Origin: Undaria pinnatifida | Taxonomy: Eukaryota > Sar > Phaeophyceae > Laminariales > Alariaceae | Direction of reading: 5' to 3' | Length of the DNA stretch: 64,000 nucleotides | Assembly: GCA_012845835.1 (NCBI GenBank) | Contig: JABAKD010000006.1 | Location: 5,448,318-5,512,317 of the forward strand | Part shown: in pieces, positions 26,206-39,200 of the stretch | Numbering within the stretch: position 1 is the stretch's first letter | How the letters are laid out: each line of letters starts with the position of its first letter | Notes under the pieces: generated by a model | Seen by the model: the letters and a program-made list of their open reading frames with translations, nothing else | Database searches by the model: none | Told to the model about the DNA's origin: nothing | Made by a program: the position numbers and the translations under genes

Positions 26206-29200
26206 GTTCTTTCAGTCTTTTGGGAAAACTCAAAAGAGTTTATACGCAAACAAGGCATCAAAATCCAAAATATTGGCGTAAAATCCAGCCTTGAGACGAC
26301 GCTCGGGACCAGGGAAACCTACGGCGGATGGGGGAAAAAAAAGCACAAGCTCACCACACTTCCAATTATTTTTTTCATACACGTAGTGTGTCAATTAAAC
26401 TCAATTGTACTCGCAATCCAGCGTTAGCTGGCGTGTCCTTCAGTTCCCGCTATAGCGATAGCTCGACACCACGGAAACATATACCTGGTATTATATAATA
26501 TATATATATATATACTTCGAACAGAAATACGCGCGATCAGAGTAACACACACAGCTTGCAAAGATTAGTATCTCGGTATTTTGGAAAATCGACGCTTTAT
26601 GACCAAAAATATGGTATTTCAACCCCGGTGCAAAACCCGATCTCAATGGACGTTCGGGATGGGCGGCAGCACATTCTATTTATGTTTTGCTACATCATTT
26701 CGCATTCTGGGAAAGCCCAAATATATTATATTGTTGCACCGAAATAAAATTATATATTTATAGCTTAACGGACACTCGGGATGTACGGACACACTTTTCT
26801 ATTTTGTTCCCGCAGAATTTAGGGAAAACCTGAAGCTTTACAACAAAGAAGACATTTACTTATTTCCTCCTCCGCACAATAGTGCAGAACTCGTTCTCAG
26901 TAGGCGCTCGGGACGGACGGAAACACATTCTTTTGTTTCGCTCTTTCAGTATTTTGGGAAAACTCAAGACTCACAGGCGTACCTGGCATACATAAAAACA
27001 ACCCACATCACATCTCAATGGGCGTTCGGGATGGACGTCAACACATATATGGATTATTTCACAGCTGGATTGTACTATAATTTTTAGTATGTATGGATTG
27101 CATTTTCAGTATTCCGGAAAACTCGTAGATAAGATAAATCTACGAGTTTTTCGGAATACTGAAAATGAAATCCATTTACACGATATAATAGAAAATCTAA
27201 CATACGAGTCATGTCGGTGTCTGTTTCGCCGCGGAAAACGAAAAACAAACGTGCGTCGACACACACAGAACGAACGCGTTGGTTGTTGCCCCACGAAAAA
27301 AAAAACACCCCGTGCTTACACGGACAAGACGAAACCACCAGATCCTACTCCTACGAGGGAGCCGTACTTGCACAACACAAAACTAATCCTAATCCCATTG
27401 CTATTAAAAGTTAATAGCCGTACTTGAACAAAACACAGACATGACATCTCAATTCTATCCTGCCAGCACAAAGCTTGGACTCTGGGGATGTACGGTGTCA
27501 CTCCTTGCAGTGTTTGATGCAGGGAGGGTACATTGCCCCGCCGATTAAAAAAAAACGGCTTACGAACACACAGTTCGAAAACTACATCTCAGTAGAGCTT
27601 ACCACATATTCTATAAACCGCACACGGATTGAATAACGTCACCCTGTTGACCCCGGTACAAGCCACACTGTAGTTCGAAGGGGAGTCGCCGACCTATACC
27701 CTTCATGAGGACACTTTCACCCAGTAATACGCGCGATAAGAGTATCACACACAGCTTGCAAATACGAGTTTCGACGAAATCTTCCAAGATCTCACAGCTG
27801 GGGTATATATTTGTTTTTCAAAATAAAATGGGTGGCGAACACTTTTTTTTTCTTTCACATCTATCTACTTTCCAGCTTCTGGACAAGCCGTGGTCACAGG
27901 TGTCCTCCCGTCTCCCCCCCGGTTCCGGCCTTCAATTTTTATCGCGCATAGAGTTCAGCAATCCCACTGCGGCGTCGATTTTTCATCGAGTGTTGCTAAC
28001 TCACGCTCTCGCGCTTTCCGCAAGTCAATTTGTGCACAAGAAAAAGTCTCCACGAATTTAACTCGGGGGGATTCGAACTCATGAAACTGACCTATATCAG
28101 GCTCGAGGATAACCTGATACGCCACCGGGGCGACCGGTATATAAGTGAACACTACCAACTCCTAGTGCAGGAGACGGAAGAAATTATCGCTACAAGGGCT
28201 GGTTGGGTTTGATGGGAAAAAATACGCACCCCTAACGGTGTATAGACGGTAGCCGGTCGCCCCAGTGGCGTATCAGGTTATCCTCGCGCCTGGTATAGGT
28301 CAGTTTTGTGCGTTCGAGCCCCCCCGAGTGCATACTCGTATAAATTCGTGGGGACTTTTTTTTGTGCACAAATTGACTTGCGGAAAGCGCGAGAGCGTGA
28401 GTTAGCAACCCTCGATGAAGAATCGACGCCGCAGTGGGATCGCTGAACCAACCCTACGCGCGAGAAAAATTGAAGGCAAGAACCGGGGGGGAGAAGGGAC
28501 GACACCTGTGGCCACGGCTTGTCCAGAAGCTGGAAAATGCAAGCGTGCAAAAAAAAAAGAAAAAAAGCCATGCACCCCTAGTTAATATACCACTAGTAAC
28601 ATACCGATATACCTGGTACCAGGTCCCAACCCGACCAGATGCCGAAGCCCCAACCTAGCCCGAAACTCATACGGGGTGGGACCAGGGTGTGCATACAAAA
28701 TGCAACATTTCGGGCAGGGGTGAATGGCTCAAGCCTAAGCCCGAACCTAGCCCGAACATCACACGGGGTGGGACCAGGGTGTGCATACAAAATATAACAT
28801 TGTGGGCAGGGGTGCATGGCTTATACAAACCCCTAGAGGGGTGTATCAGGGGTGTGTATTATATACATATATATTTTTCAGGGTTAGGGATAGGGTTAGG
28901 GTTGGTTATTACCAGGTAATTGTACATGATGATACGTGAAGCATTTTCTCGAGCGAAGTGGCAAGAAACCCTCTCCTACACCCATAAACTCTAACCCTAA
29001 GCTAAACCAAACACGCAACAAATTAGGGGTACGACTCCCTTCGCTTCGTACGCAGTTTGCTTCAATCGTGCTCTCCAGCAAGTGGTACCAGGTAAGGTCT
29101 ACTGGATCAACGGTCTACTGGATTAACCCCTCTACCACTGGAAACCCATTTTTCGAACAAAAATTACTTGGGGTTAGTACAGGGAGAGTTTCGGGGGCTC

Positions 29201-32200
29201 TAAAGGGGTTTTGTTGACCCGTTTAGCACTGCCCTCCCTTACAGGGGGCAAAACACGTGACCACCTTGCTGCATGCGCAACGTGTGTCTTGTCTCGTAGT
29301 TCGTTACCACAAAGCTCGTCTCTCTATTAGGAGGCATCAGCACGGACACTGCTGGTTGTGCTGGATGTAGATGGGTGGAAAAAAACAGCTTGTCGTGAAG
29401 AACACACACATGGGATATATACCTGGTATTACTGAAGGAATATTTTTGGGGTTGGAAAGGGGATAAGAACAAAATCGAGTTAAGCCTTCACTACTGGAAA
29501 CCCTTTGGGGAAAAAAAATACTTGAAATTGGTTTAGTATGCATAGTGAGGTAAACGTCTACGAGGTAGTCGTTCTTGGGTGGCAAGCGGTATATATGGTC
29601 GGTTTTTCCAGGCACGAGTAGTGAGACGTATGCACCAGTATGGACCTGGCACATCGTAGGCTGAATACCGATTTCACTTTTTATATTTGTCTGGCGGAGG
29701 CATGAATTGCGTCAGCTGTGATACGTCAGCTGTGATATATGCGTGTACCACCTTTGGTTTGTTTTTTTTCCCTGGGGTATTCCTCAGCTCCAGAGTGACT
29801 GGAGCCTGTCCTGTGACCACGGACTTGACTATGCGAGTTAATGTGAGAACAGCAGGGAGGGAAGATGGGGCTTTGACTAGGCTTTTTTTTTCTTTTTAAA
29901 CCGACTTGTGTTCCGCCGGGAAAAAAAACGTTCATCAGCATCAACACACCAGAACCGCACCGAGAGCGATCATTTTGGATATTATTGTTTTGCTGTTTTC
30001 TTGCCCATAGAACAGAACACGCAGGTTGTTGTAAAAAAACGCACACACAATGCTTTTGTTGGTCAGAAAACAAGATATTCTTGTCGTTCCATCAACCAAA
30101 ACGCCTTTGTTCGTCTACAAAAGTTTCAAACTACCCTTACGCGTGCAAGACAACAACAACAAAAAGTACAGCGCTATCGAGCAGTACAACAACAGCACCG
30201 AATCATGGCCCACATTCCTGGTACCCGGTACAACAATACAATTGCAACAATACAAATAATGGACGAACGGAAACGGCAGAAACTCGCTATTTCGGCGGGT
30301 GTTTTGGGAAATTCAAATCTACGGTGAGGGTGCCCCTATAGTGCCGGTTGAATAGTGCCTATTTCCGGTACAGTGCCGGTTGCATAGTGCCTATTGCCGG
30401 TATAGGGCCGGTTGAATAATGCATATTACCGGTATAGTGCCGGCTGAACTGGGACTAATTCCGGTATAGCGCCGATTGAACAGTACCTGTATCCGGTAAA
30501 GTGCCGGCTAAATCGCTTGGCACAACAGGAACTCGCCATACCACTTTAGTACAAAGCACCGGTATAATACACAATAGTGCCGGTGTCCGGTATAGTGCCG
30601 ATGTTGTTGGCTGGCACATACCGTCACTGCTGGAGGCCACCACTGCATTATCTATACCATAAGAAAAACAAAACAAAACACTCCAGATGTGAGATCGAAG
30701 ATTTTGTCGCAACTCATCTTTGCAAGCTGTGTGTGATAATCCGATCGCGCGTATTACTGGGTGTGTATCCTTATTAGGATATACTTCGAAGGTCCAGTAC
30801 AGCTCACCAATTTTTCGACAACATGGTTGACGCACACTGTGTACGAGAGGAAGGGGGTTTTGACCGTACAATGGTTGTTGCGTTTCATTGGGTCGGGGTT
30901 AGGGTATATATATAATTTAGAGAGTATGCCAACCATGTTGTCGAACAAGCGGTAAGGTACCCTCTATAGGTCGGCGACCCCCCTTAGAACTACAATGCAG
31001 CTTGTACCAGGGTCAACAGGGTGATGTACCTTTATTACAAAATTAAAATACACTCCAGCTGTGAGATCGATTATTTCGTCTCGAAACTCATCTTGGCAAG
31101 CTGTGTGTGATAATCCGATCGTGCGTATTACTGGGTGTGTTTCCTCATTAAGGATATAGGTCGGCGACTCCCCTTAGAACTACAGCATAGCTTGTACCAG
31201 GGTCAACAGGGTGACGTATCTATATATAACGTCACCCCAAAAAGTAACATATCTTTGTGTTGTCTAACGCTTCGGGTAAGTTTGCCTTATCTTGACACCG
31301 TTACAAGGCACATTTTTTTTTATTTTCTTCATCCCATATTATCCTCGCACTGCTCTCGCCCCCCCTCCCAGTAGGATAACTCAGATCCGGGGTCACATCA
31401 CATAGCGGGCCCTTCCTCCCCCCTCCCCACTGCGGTACGTGCCTTCATTTCTATCGCGAGAATAATTTAGCATTTTGTTGCTGGCGGCTACATGTGACGA
31501 CAACACACATAGCGTCGCTCACCTGTCTCTAAGCAACTTAACAGTCCCGAAGGCCGCTGTGGTGGCTATTCCTGCCGATCGACCACGCACGCCTCCTCCA
31601 TGACCCAGGGGACGAGACCGGGCTGTCCCCCCTACCGTCTTCAGGCTGTTCGCGCGGAAAACGTACGAGTAGCGTGAAACAAAAAGAGGGTTGAGATAAG
31701 GTAGGCGTAGTCGATTCAAAATGGACAGCTTACATCAAAGGGGCACTAGTCCAAAATTTGATGGACAACAAGCGACACAAGATACCTGGTGGACAACAGC
31801 GGTCGGCATGAAACAGGCCGGATACGGGCCGAGGGGATGGGGCCGAGCTGTTCCCTTCACCGTCGTCACGCTGTTGGTTCGTCAGGAAAACGCAGTCTTA
31901 CAACATTACAAGGAGCGGTAAGCCAAAATTAGCGAAGTTGAGCGTTCAGATAAGATAGGCGTCGTCGAGACAAACTGGACAGGGGACGGGACCGAGCTGC
32001 CCCCCCCGCAGTCTTAGGCTGTTCCTCAGGAAACGTAGCATATTCAAAAAAGTCAATAGAGCGTTGAGAAAAGATGGGCGTAGTCGAGCCAAAGTGTACA
32101 GACGAACTAAGTTGGGCATTCCCGTAAAAATGCTAGTAAAGGCCCCGTCCGGAGCAAACTCCCCGGGACCTTGCTTTCAGCGCAAACGAGCATCATCCGG

Positions 32201-33183
32201 AGCAAACGCCCCCCACTTACACAAAATGATAAAAACGCCCCAGGCACATAGTAAACGCCCCCCTTGCCAAACAAAACATAACCTCCGCCCTTGAAAAAAA
32301 CACACATACCCAGTCACTCGCACGAGTTTCCCGATAACCCCCGCTTTGGACACAACCCCTGTCCCAGCCCCGCCACCGCTACACGGTTTTCCACAGGGGG
32401 TCAAGACAAGACAGGCTGCAATTAAGACCAGTGTTATAAAAATAACATAAAAAACAGTACACCTGTAAGGTCGAGGGCTTAGACGAGGTAGGTGCGCATA
32501 AAGCAAGCGAAATGGTATAGATAACATAAGAAGCAGACAGTACGTAAGTACTTTCCCCCCGGACATTCCGGTCGGCCGTCGGTCGGGGATTCGGCTTCAC
32601 CCATACGACTTCACCCGCATCTTGAAAAAAGGGGGCCCAATTTAGTGGTGCGGTGAAAATTAGAAACTTGTTTTCGCTCGTACTAAACAAAAAAAACGTG
32701 AGTAAAAGCAGGGCTTTCACGGATCGAGTCAGGTCAGGGTGAGCCAACCCGATCCGATCCGTGAGGTTTAAACACCTCCACACCCCGCACGAAGAGCCTC
32801 GTGAGACTTCGAAAACCTCCTGAACCGATCCGACTCGCCCCATAAGATTTTGGAAGCATTAGGATCCGACACGCACGACCCGCGAAAACCCCTGACTAAA
32901 GTAGATTATGATCGTAGCACCTCTCGGTCCAGGCCAAGACGTCTCCTACGGCGTCCGCCTGCAGGATAAGAGCCGCCTCCTCCGCCAGCGACGCCCCCGC
33001 CTTGCTCCGGAGAAGTTTCTCGGAGAGTTCTCTCAGCTAATCCACAGAAAAACGATACATTACAATGTTAAAACACACACGCGTTTGCGAGGGCACCCGG
33101 ACAATCAGTACGAAAACAAAGAAGGGGGGTTGGGCGGGGAGGGTTAGGAGGAGGAGGGGGAGGAGGAGAAGGGGGAAGAGGAG

Positions 33184-33219
<36 letters not shown>

Positions 33220-36200
33220 AAAGACAAGGGCTGCGATTAATAATCCGTTAGTATAACCTGCTAGGCACTGCAAACTTATCCCACGCTATTGTCAAGAAAT
33301 CTGTGTAACTGAAACGCCGGGTTATACCCCATTTAGAGCCCCAAAATCCCTCCTTATACTAACCTCAAGTAAATTTGTAAAACAAAAGGGTTTCCAGTAG
33401 TTAAGGCGTTAACCTCTTTAGAACCCCCAAACCTCTGCCATACTAATTCCAAGTAAATAAAAGGGGTTCCAGTTGTAAAGGCGGTAACCTCTTTGGAACC
33501 CCCAAACCCCTCCCTATACTAATTCCAAGTAATTTGTCCACAAAAAGGGTTTCCAGGTGTAAAGGCGTTAAGCCATACCTGGTATACCACTGTAAAAAAC
33601 AAACAGCACTATTTCCAAGTACTTTGTCCTTAAACACGCGGGTGCCGTTCGTAAGAGGCTAACGCTGGCTGTAGTACAACAGCGGTCCGGCTATAGCGGC
33701 GGGTGAGTAACGGCGGTTGCCCGACACAGTGCCTGTGAACTCGCTCGGCGAAGATGGGAAACGAACAGTACTGGTATATAGCGCCGGTCGCCTCGGCGGG
33801 GTATCAGGTTATCCTCGAGCCCGGCATAGGTCAGTTTCGTGAGTTCGAATCCCCCCGAGTATCATACTCGTAAAAATTCGTGAGGACTTTTTCTTGTGCA
33901 CAAACTGACTTGCGGAAAGCGCGAGAACGTGAGTTAGCAAATGAAAAATCGACGAGCAGTGGGATTGCTGAACCCTATGCGCGATGAAAATTGAAGGCAA
34001 GAACCGGGGAGGAGAAGGGACGACACCTGTGACCACGGCTTGTCCAGAAGCTGGAAAGTACAAGTGTGAGGAAAAAAAAAAGTATATGCAATACTGTCGG
34101 CCGCTATAGTGCGGGTTGCCGCTACAGTGCCGGTTTCCGCTCTAGTGCCGGTTGCTGCCAGAGTGCTGGTTTTCGCTATAGTGCCGGTTTCCGCTATAGT
34201 GCGGGTTACTGCTACAGTGCCGGTTTCCGCTATAGTGCGGACCGCTAAAGTGCGGGATGCTGCTGTAGTGTCGGTTGCCGCTATGGTGCGGGTTGCTGCT
34301 ATAGTGCCGGTTTCCGCCATAGTGCGGACCGCTATAGTGCGACCGCTAAAGTGCGGGTTGCTGCTTTAGTGTCGGTTGCCACTATGGTGCGGGTTGCTGC
34401 TATAGTGCCGGTTTCCGCTATAGTGCCGGTTGCTGCTATAGTGCCGGTTTCCGCTATAGTGCCGGTTGCTGCTATAGTGCCGGTATTCCCGGCTGGCACA
34501 TGCCCGCGCTGTAGAGGGACCACAACTATACCGCGAACATTAGTCTGCTTATAGGCTCACCAACATATCCCCGAAGACGTGAGCACAGTTATAAAACGGG
34601 AAACCCTTTCGAGCTGAGCCCATGCTTATAGGGAGACTACCCCAAAACAGCGTGGGATCAATTATCCAGTAGTATCCGGGTTAACTTACTCTTTTGCATC
34701 GATGCATACCGAAGAATACAAATAATACTCACAAACGCCTCCTGGTGCAGCTCGAACCCCCCCCCTGCCCCACCCCTCCCTCTTTCACCATCAGCAAGCC
34801 CTCCCGCCGTCCCCTCCCTCGCCAGCGCCGACTCCATCTCGAAACCCCTCATCATCGCCGCCGTCGCCGACCCTTCTCCTCCCCTCCTCCCTCCTCTTCC
34901 ACCCCTTCCCACCCCCATCCCCACCCCAGCTGACGCCTCCACGGCAGCCTTTTCCACCACGGACGGGACTGTCGAGGCTAGCTGCCTCAGCTTGGCAACT
35001 CGCCCGGCACGTCCACCACCGCCACCACCACCACCAGCAGCCGCGTGGTAAGACGGAGCCAAGGAGGCGGGGAGCGGCGGGGTCGCGCAAGGGGCCTTTT
35101 GCGGCAGGAGGCAAGCGGTCCGCCCAGCTCGTATGATAAAGGGGGCACCTGTTACAAATAGAGAGATACACCCGCATACACATGCATGTGTTTGGTGTCA
35201 TGTTTATCTGGAGACAGCTCATGAGAACGGTGTCCACGCAGAGTTGAAAATATTTCTTTATTCCACTACCACTATCTCTCTCAACTAGCAGGATCTCCCT
35301 CCCCTTTCCCCCCTCCTCCATCTCTCCTCTAAATCCACAACGCATTCTCACCAAACTCATCCGCTCCGCCGGGCGCAAAACCCAGGGGACACGCCTCAGC
35401 CCATCCTCCTCCCACGCACGCCTCCAGCAAACGCTTCCACAGCCCGTGTACGGCCGCGAGAGCTTCCTGTGCGTTCATGCACCAACCACGCCGATGCATT
35501 ATATAGAGGCCAGTGAAAAACAAAAAAACATAAAAACCAAGAACATGAACCAAACATGAAAAAAAAAGCAAACGAACAAACAAAACAAAAAAACGTCGAA
35601 TGCAACGCGCAACAAAACGCGGAACCAAACTTTCGACATTTCGATTGCGCACATATTTCGATACGACGTCCAACACTAAGATACAACGGACACATCTCAG
35701 TCGAATGGGACATCTCAAATGCGTCGCCATTTCGATATACAACGGTAGTGGTTCATCCATGGTGGCCGTATGTGCCAGCCGGAAACGCCGGCACTCTAGC
35801 GGTAACCGGCACTACTCCGCATGCTGACACTATTTGTTGCTCCCATCCGTGCCAAGCGATTTCACAGGCACTATAGCGGGCAACCGGCACTACTCGACCG
35901 GCAATATGAAGGGCCCGCTGCGACTCTAGTTCCATATTTCGATACAATGTTGACTTATTTCGATACGATACCTAATTCCGCAACACTCGATAGTTCGATA
36001 CAATGTCGACATATTTCGATACGATACCCAATACCACATCTTTCGATATTTTGACACAATGTCGACATATTTCGATATGGTACCCAACTCCACAATATAC
36101 AAAATATCGGTAGCACCTGAACGGGCTTGGACATCTGGAGCGGGTTTGCTCACCACCGCGTCATCGAGGGGACCGGGCGCAACACACGTTCGACGCGATA

Positions 36201-39200
36201 CAATGATATCGGGTTGTCGGTGGTTCGATATTTATATAATATACAAAGCATCCGACTTTCGATATCTCGATACTCCGACACGATACCCAACACCACAGCG
36301 GACATATCATGCCTGAACGGGCTGGGACATCTCGAGGGGGTCGCCCCCCACCGCGCTATCGATAGTTTTCAAAGCTTGCTCCGCGGCGTTGCGGACACCA
36401 TCCAGTGCCTGTCAGCGCGAAAACAAGAACACACGCATGAAAATAAGAAACTCGAACATGGCAACAAGAAACGAAAACATAAGGACGAGCAACGCAACCT
36501 TAAAAAACAAGCAACAAGAAACCAACACACAAAGAACAACACACAACAAAAGCACCAACATGCGCGACAGAAAAACAAACAGAAAACGGAGAAGGCCGAA
36601 AGAAACAGCAGACTCACAGTAACCAAAAAAAGTAAGCACATATCACACCAACATTATACCTTAAAATCAGAAACCGAAACATGAAAAGTACGAAGCAGAA
36701 CCACAAACAGGAAACACGGTACAAGTGTGGAGAGGACGCGTGCTACGACAGGTATTAAGCTATACCAGGTACCATTCTTTGGCTGAAATCGATTCTGAGC
36801 GACGTGGCTCCTTCACCCAAAACGGTCGGAATTTCGTTCTCTTTCTGCACGATTTTCGTCATGTACCTTTAGCATGGCATTGTTGGCCCGATATAACCTT
36901 TAGTTTTATTCAAATCAGTTTTTGGGGAGAGGTCAAAAATTCCTTAGGTTGGAGAACCTCAGAAATACAATGGTTGACGGCGGACCTACACCGCAGCGTG
37001 TCTCGAGGTCATAGACATGTTTCCACTTCCTGGGCCTTAAAGTAGGTCAACGTTAATTACCACAGCATCAACAGCGATAACTTTTGCAAATTGGCCAGAT
37101 CTAAAACTCACCAGATCTTCAAGATTCTCCAGAGACACGGAGCTCGAGGAGAGGGGCGCGGCAGCCGAGAGCAGGGGAAGCTGCGCCGGCAACACATAGA
37201 AAGCGCGTACATCCGAAAAACAACGGGTCAATGAAACAGCACATAAAACAGTCATCATGTTCCGCACAAACACAAACGTGCCGCACATACATGCATGTGT
37301 GAATCACATACCGCACATACAGCACATACACCGCACATTTGGCACGCAATATCAACAGCGCGAAAAACAGGTGCTGTACATATGGCGCATACAGAACATA
37401 CAACGCATACGTAACACACACAACACATGCCGCGTATACGGCGCATACATGCATTAACAAAGCACATATCGCACATACAGCACATACAGCGCATACACCA
37501 CACACAACATATACCGCAGATACAGCACCTGTACCGCATCTACGGCATACAATACCTTCAAAACACAGAACATGTGCTGCACATATGGCGCATACAGAAC
37601 ATACGACGCATACGTAACACGCAGCACATGTCGTGCATACAGCGCATGCATGCATTAGCAAAACACATATCGCACATATAGCACATACAGCGCATACATC
37701 ATACACAACATATACTGCAGATACAGCACCTGTACCGCATCTATAGTACACAACACCTACAAAACACAGAACATCTGCGGTACATATGGCGCATACAGAA
37801 CATACAATGCAACGTAACACGCAGCACATACCGTGCATACAGCGCATGCATGCATTAACAAAGCACACATCGCACATACAGCACGTACAGCGCATACATC
37901 ACACACAACATTTACCGCAGATACAGCACCTGAACCGCATCTATAGCACACAACACCGACAACACACAACGCCTACAATACACAAAACATGTCCTGCACA
38001 TAAGGCGCATACAGCGCATGCACGCATTAACAAATCACATGTCGCACATACAGCGCATACAGCGCATACATCACACACAACACACAACGCACAATATGTA
38101 ACGCGCATTCACCACACATAGCCGATACATGCACAACTCACGTTCGTACACAGATTACATACCGCGTAGGCAATACACACATCGCACAAAGCCAACACAC
38201 ACGTGTGCCGAACAATGCCTACCGCACACAGTAAATACCGCCCGAATTTTCCAGCACATAATGCACATGTATACATGCAATACTGTTGTGCTGCATGTAC
38301 GTCACATACACTACACGACGTAAATACAAAACATCCGCAATACCCTGGTATACAACACATACCATTGCCATCGTCAATACATTTAAAGCGTTATACCTCC
38401 AACGCAAAATCAAATCCAATACTCTGTATAAAACGAAACATAGTCCCGAGAAAAATCAAATAACATAAAAAAGAACAACCAAAATTAACCAAAATCAAGA
38501 AAAAACTCCACTTAAAAACAATTACACGAAAAAGAAACTTACCGCCTCCCGAATTGCCGAAGCAAGGGTTCTCCTCCCAAACCTCCCCGCCGCAAACATC
38601 CTCCTCAAGTAGAAAGCCTCCACTGCCTCCACCGCAGCAGATGCAACTCGTGCCTCCCTACCGCCCCCCCTTATCCCCACCACCCCCTCCCCTTCTTCCT
38701 CACCATCGCCACCGCCGTTCGCTAGCAAACCCGGGGATCGCAGCTGCACCAGGCCCGCCCACCCGTGCTTGAGGAGGAGGTCGTCGAAAACGTCATCCTC
38801 GTCTCGTTGGGCTTCCAGCCACTGTGCATCGTTAGTAAATAAGTCGTGTGTTTGTAAGTGTTGTTGATCGAGAGGCGCAACATGCAAACATTTGGTCGGA
38901 GGTTGGCTGACTGAAAATCGCCGACTAGTTATTCGTTGGCTAAAAAAGGGTCGTCAAAAACGCCATCCTCATCTCGTTGAACTCCCAGCCACTGGGCATC
39001 AATCAATAATTAGTTTGTTTCCGTGTTCGTTAGTGTATCAATGAAAAACAAAAAAATACGCCTCGGCTGTACGATATGATCGAGGATTTCGTCGAAGCTC
39101 TTATTTGCAAGCTCAAGGTTGTAAAGCGCTCGAGAGGGCGTTACACGAAAACGTAGTGGAAGGGTGAGTCGGACCGCAGGTGGACCAGCCCCGCCCACCC

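Noticed and set aside
28255-28340. Functional tRNA gene in the SINE heads
   Set aside because: A and B boxes are present, but no acceptor or anticodon stem could be folded convincingly, and the same head is attached to the same 200-bp body in every copy.
32330-32440. Candidate exon after CTTAATTGCAG on the minus strand
   Set aside because: The acceptor is good, but no frame fits both exon 12 and any later exon, and the sequence has no NUP160 motif.
34090-34490. CRISPR-like array
   Set aside because: The units are contiguous 21-bp repeats without unique spacers, in a eukaryotic intron. The same applies to the other minisatellites.
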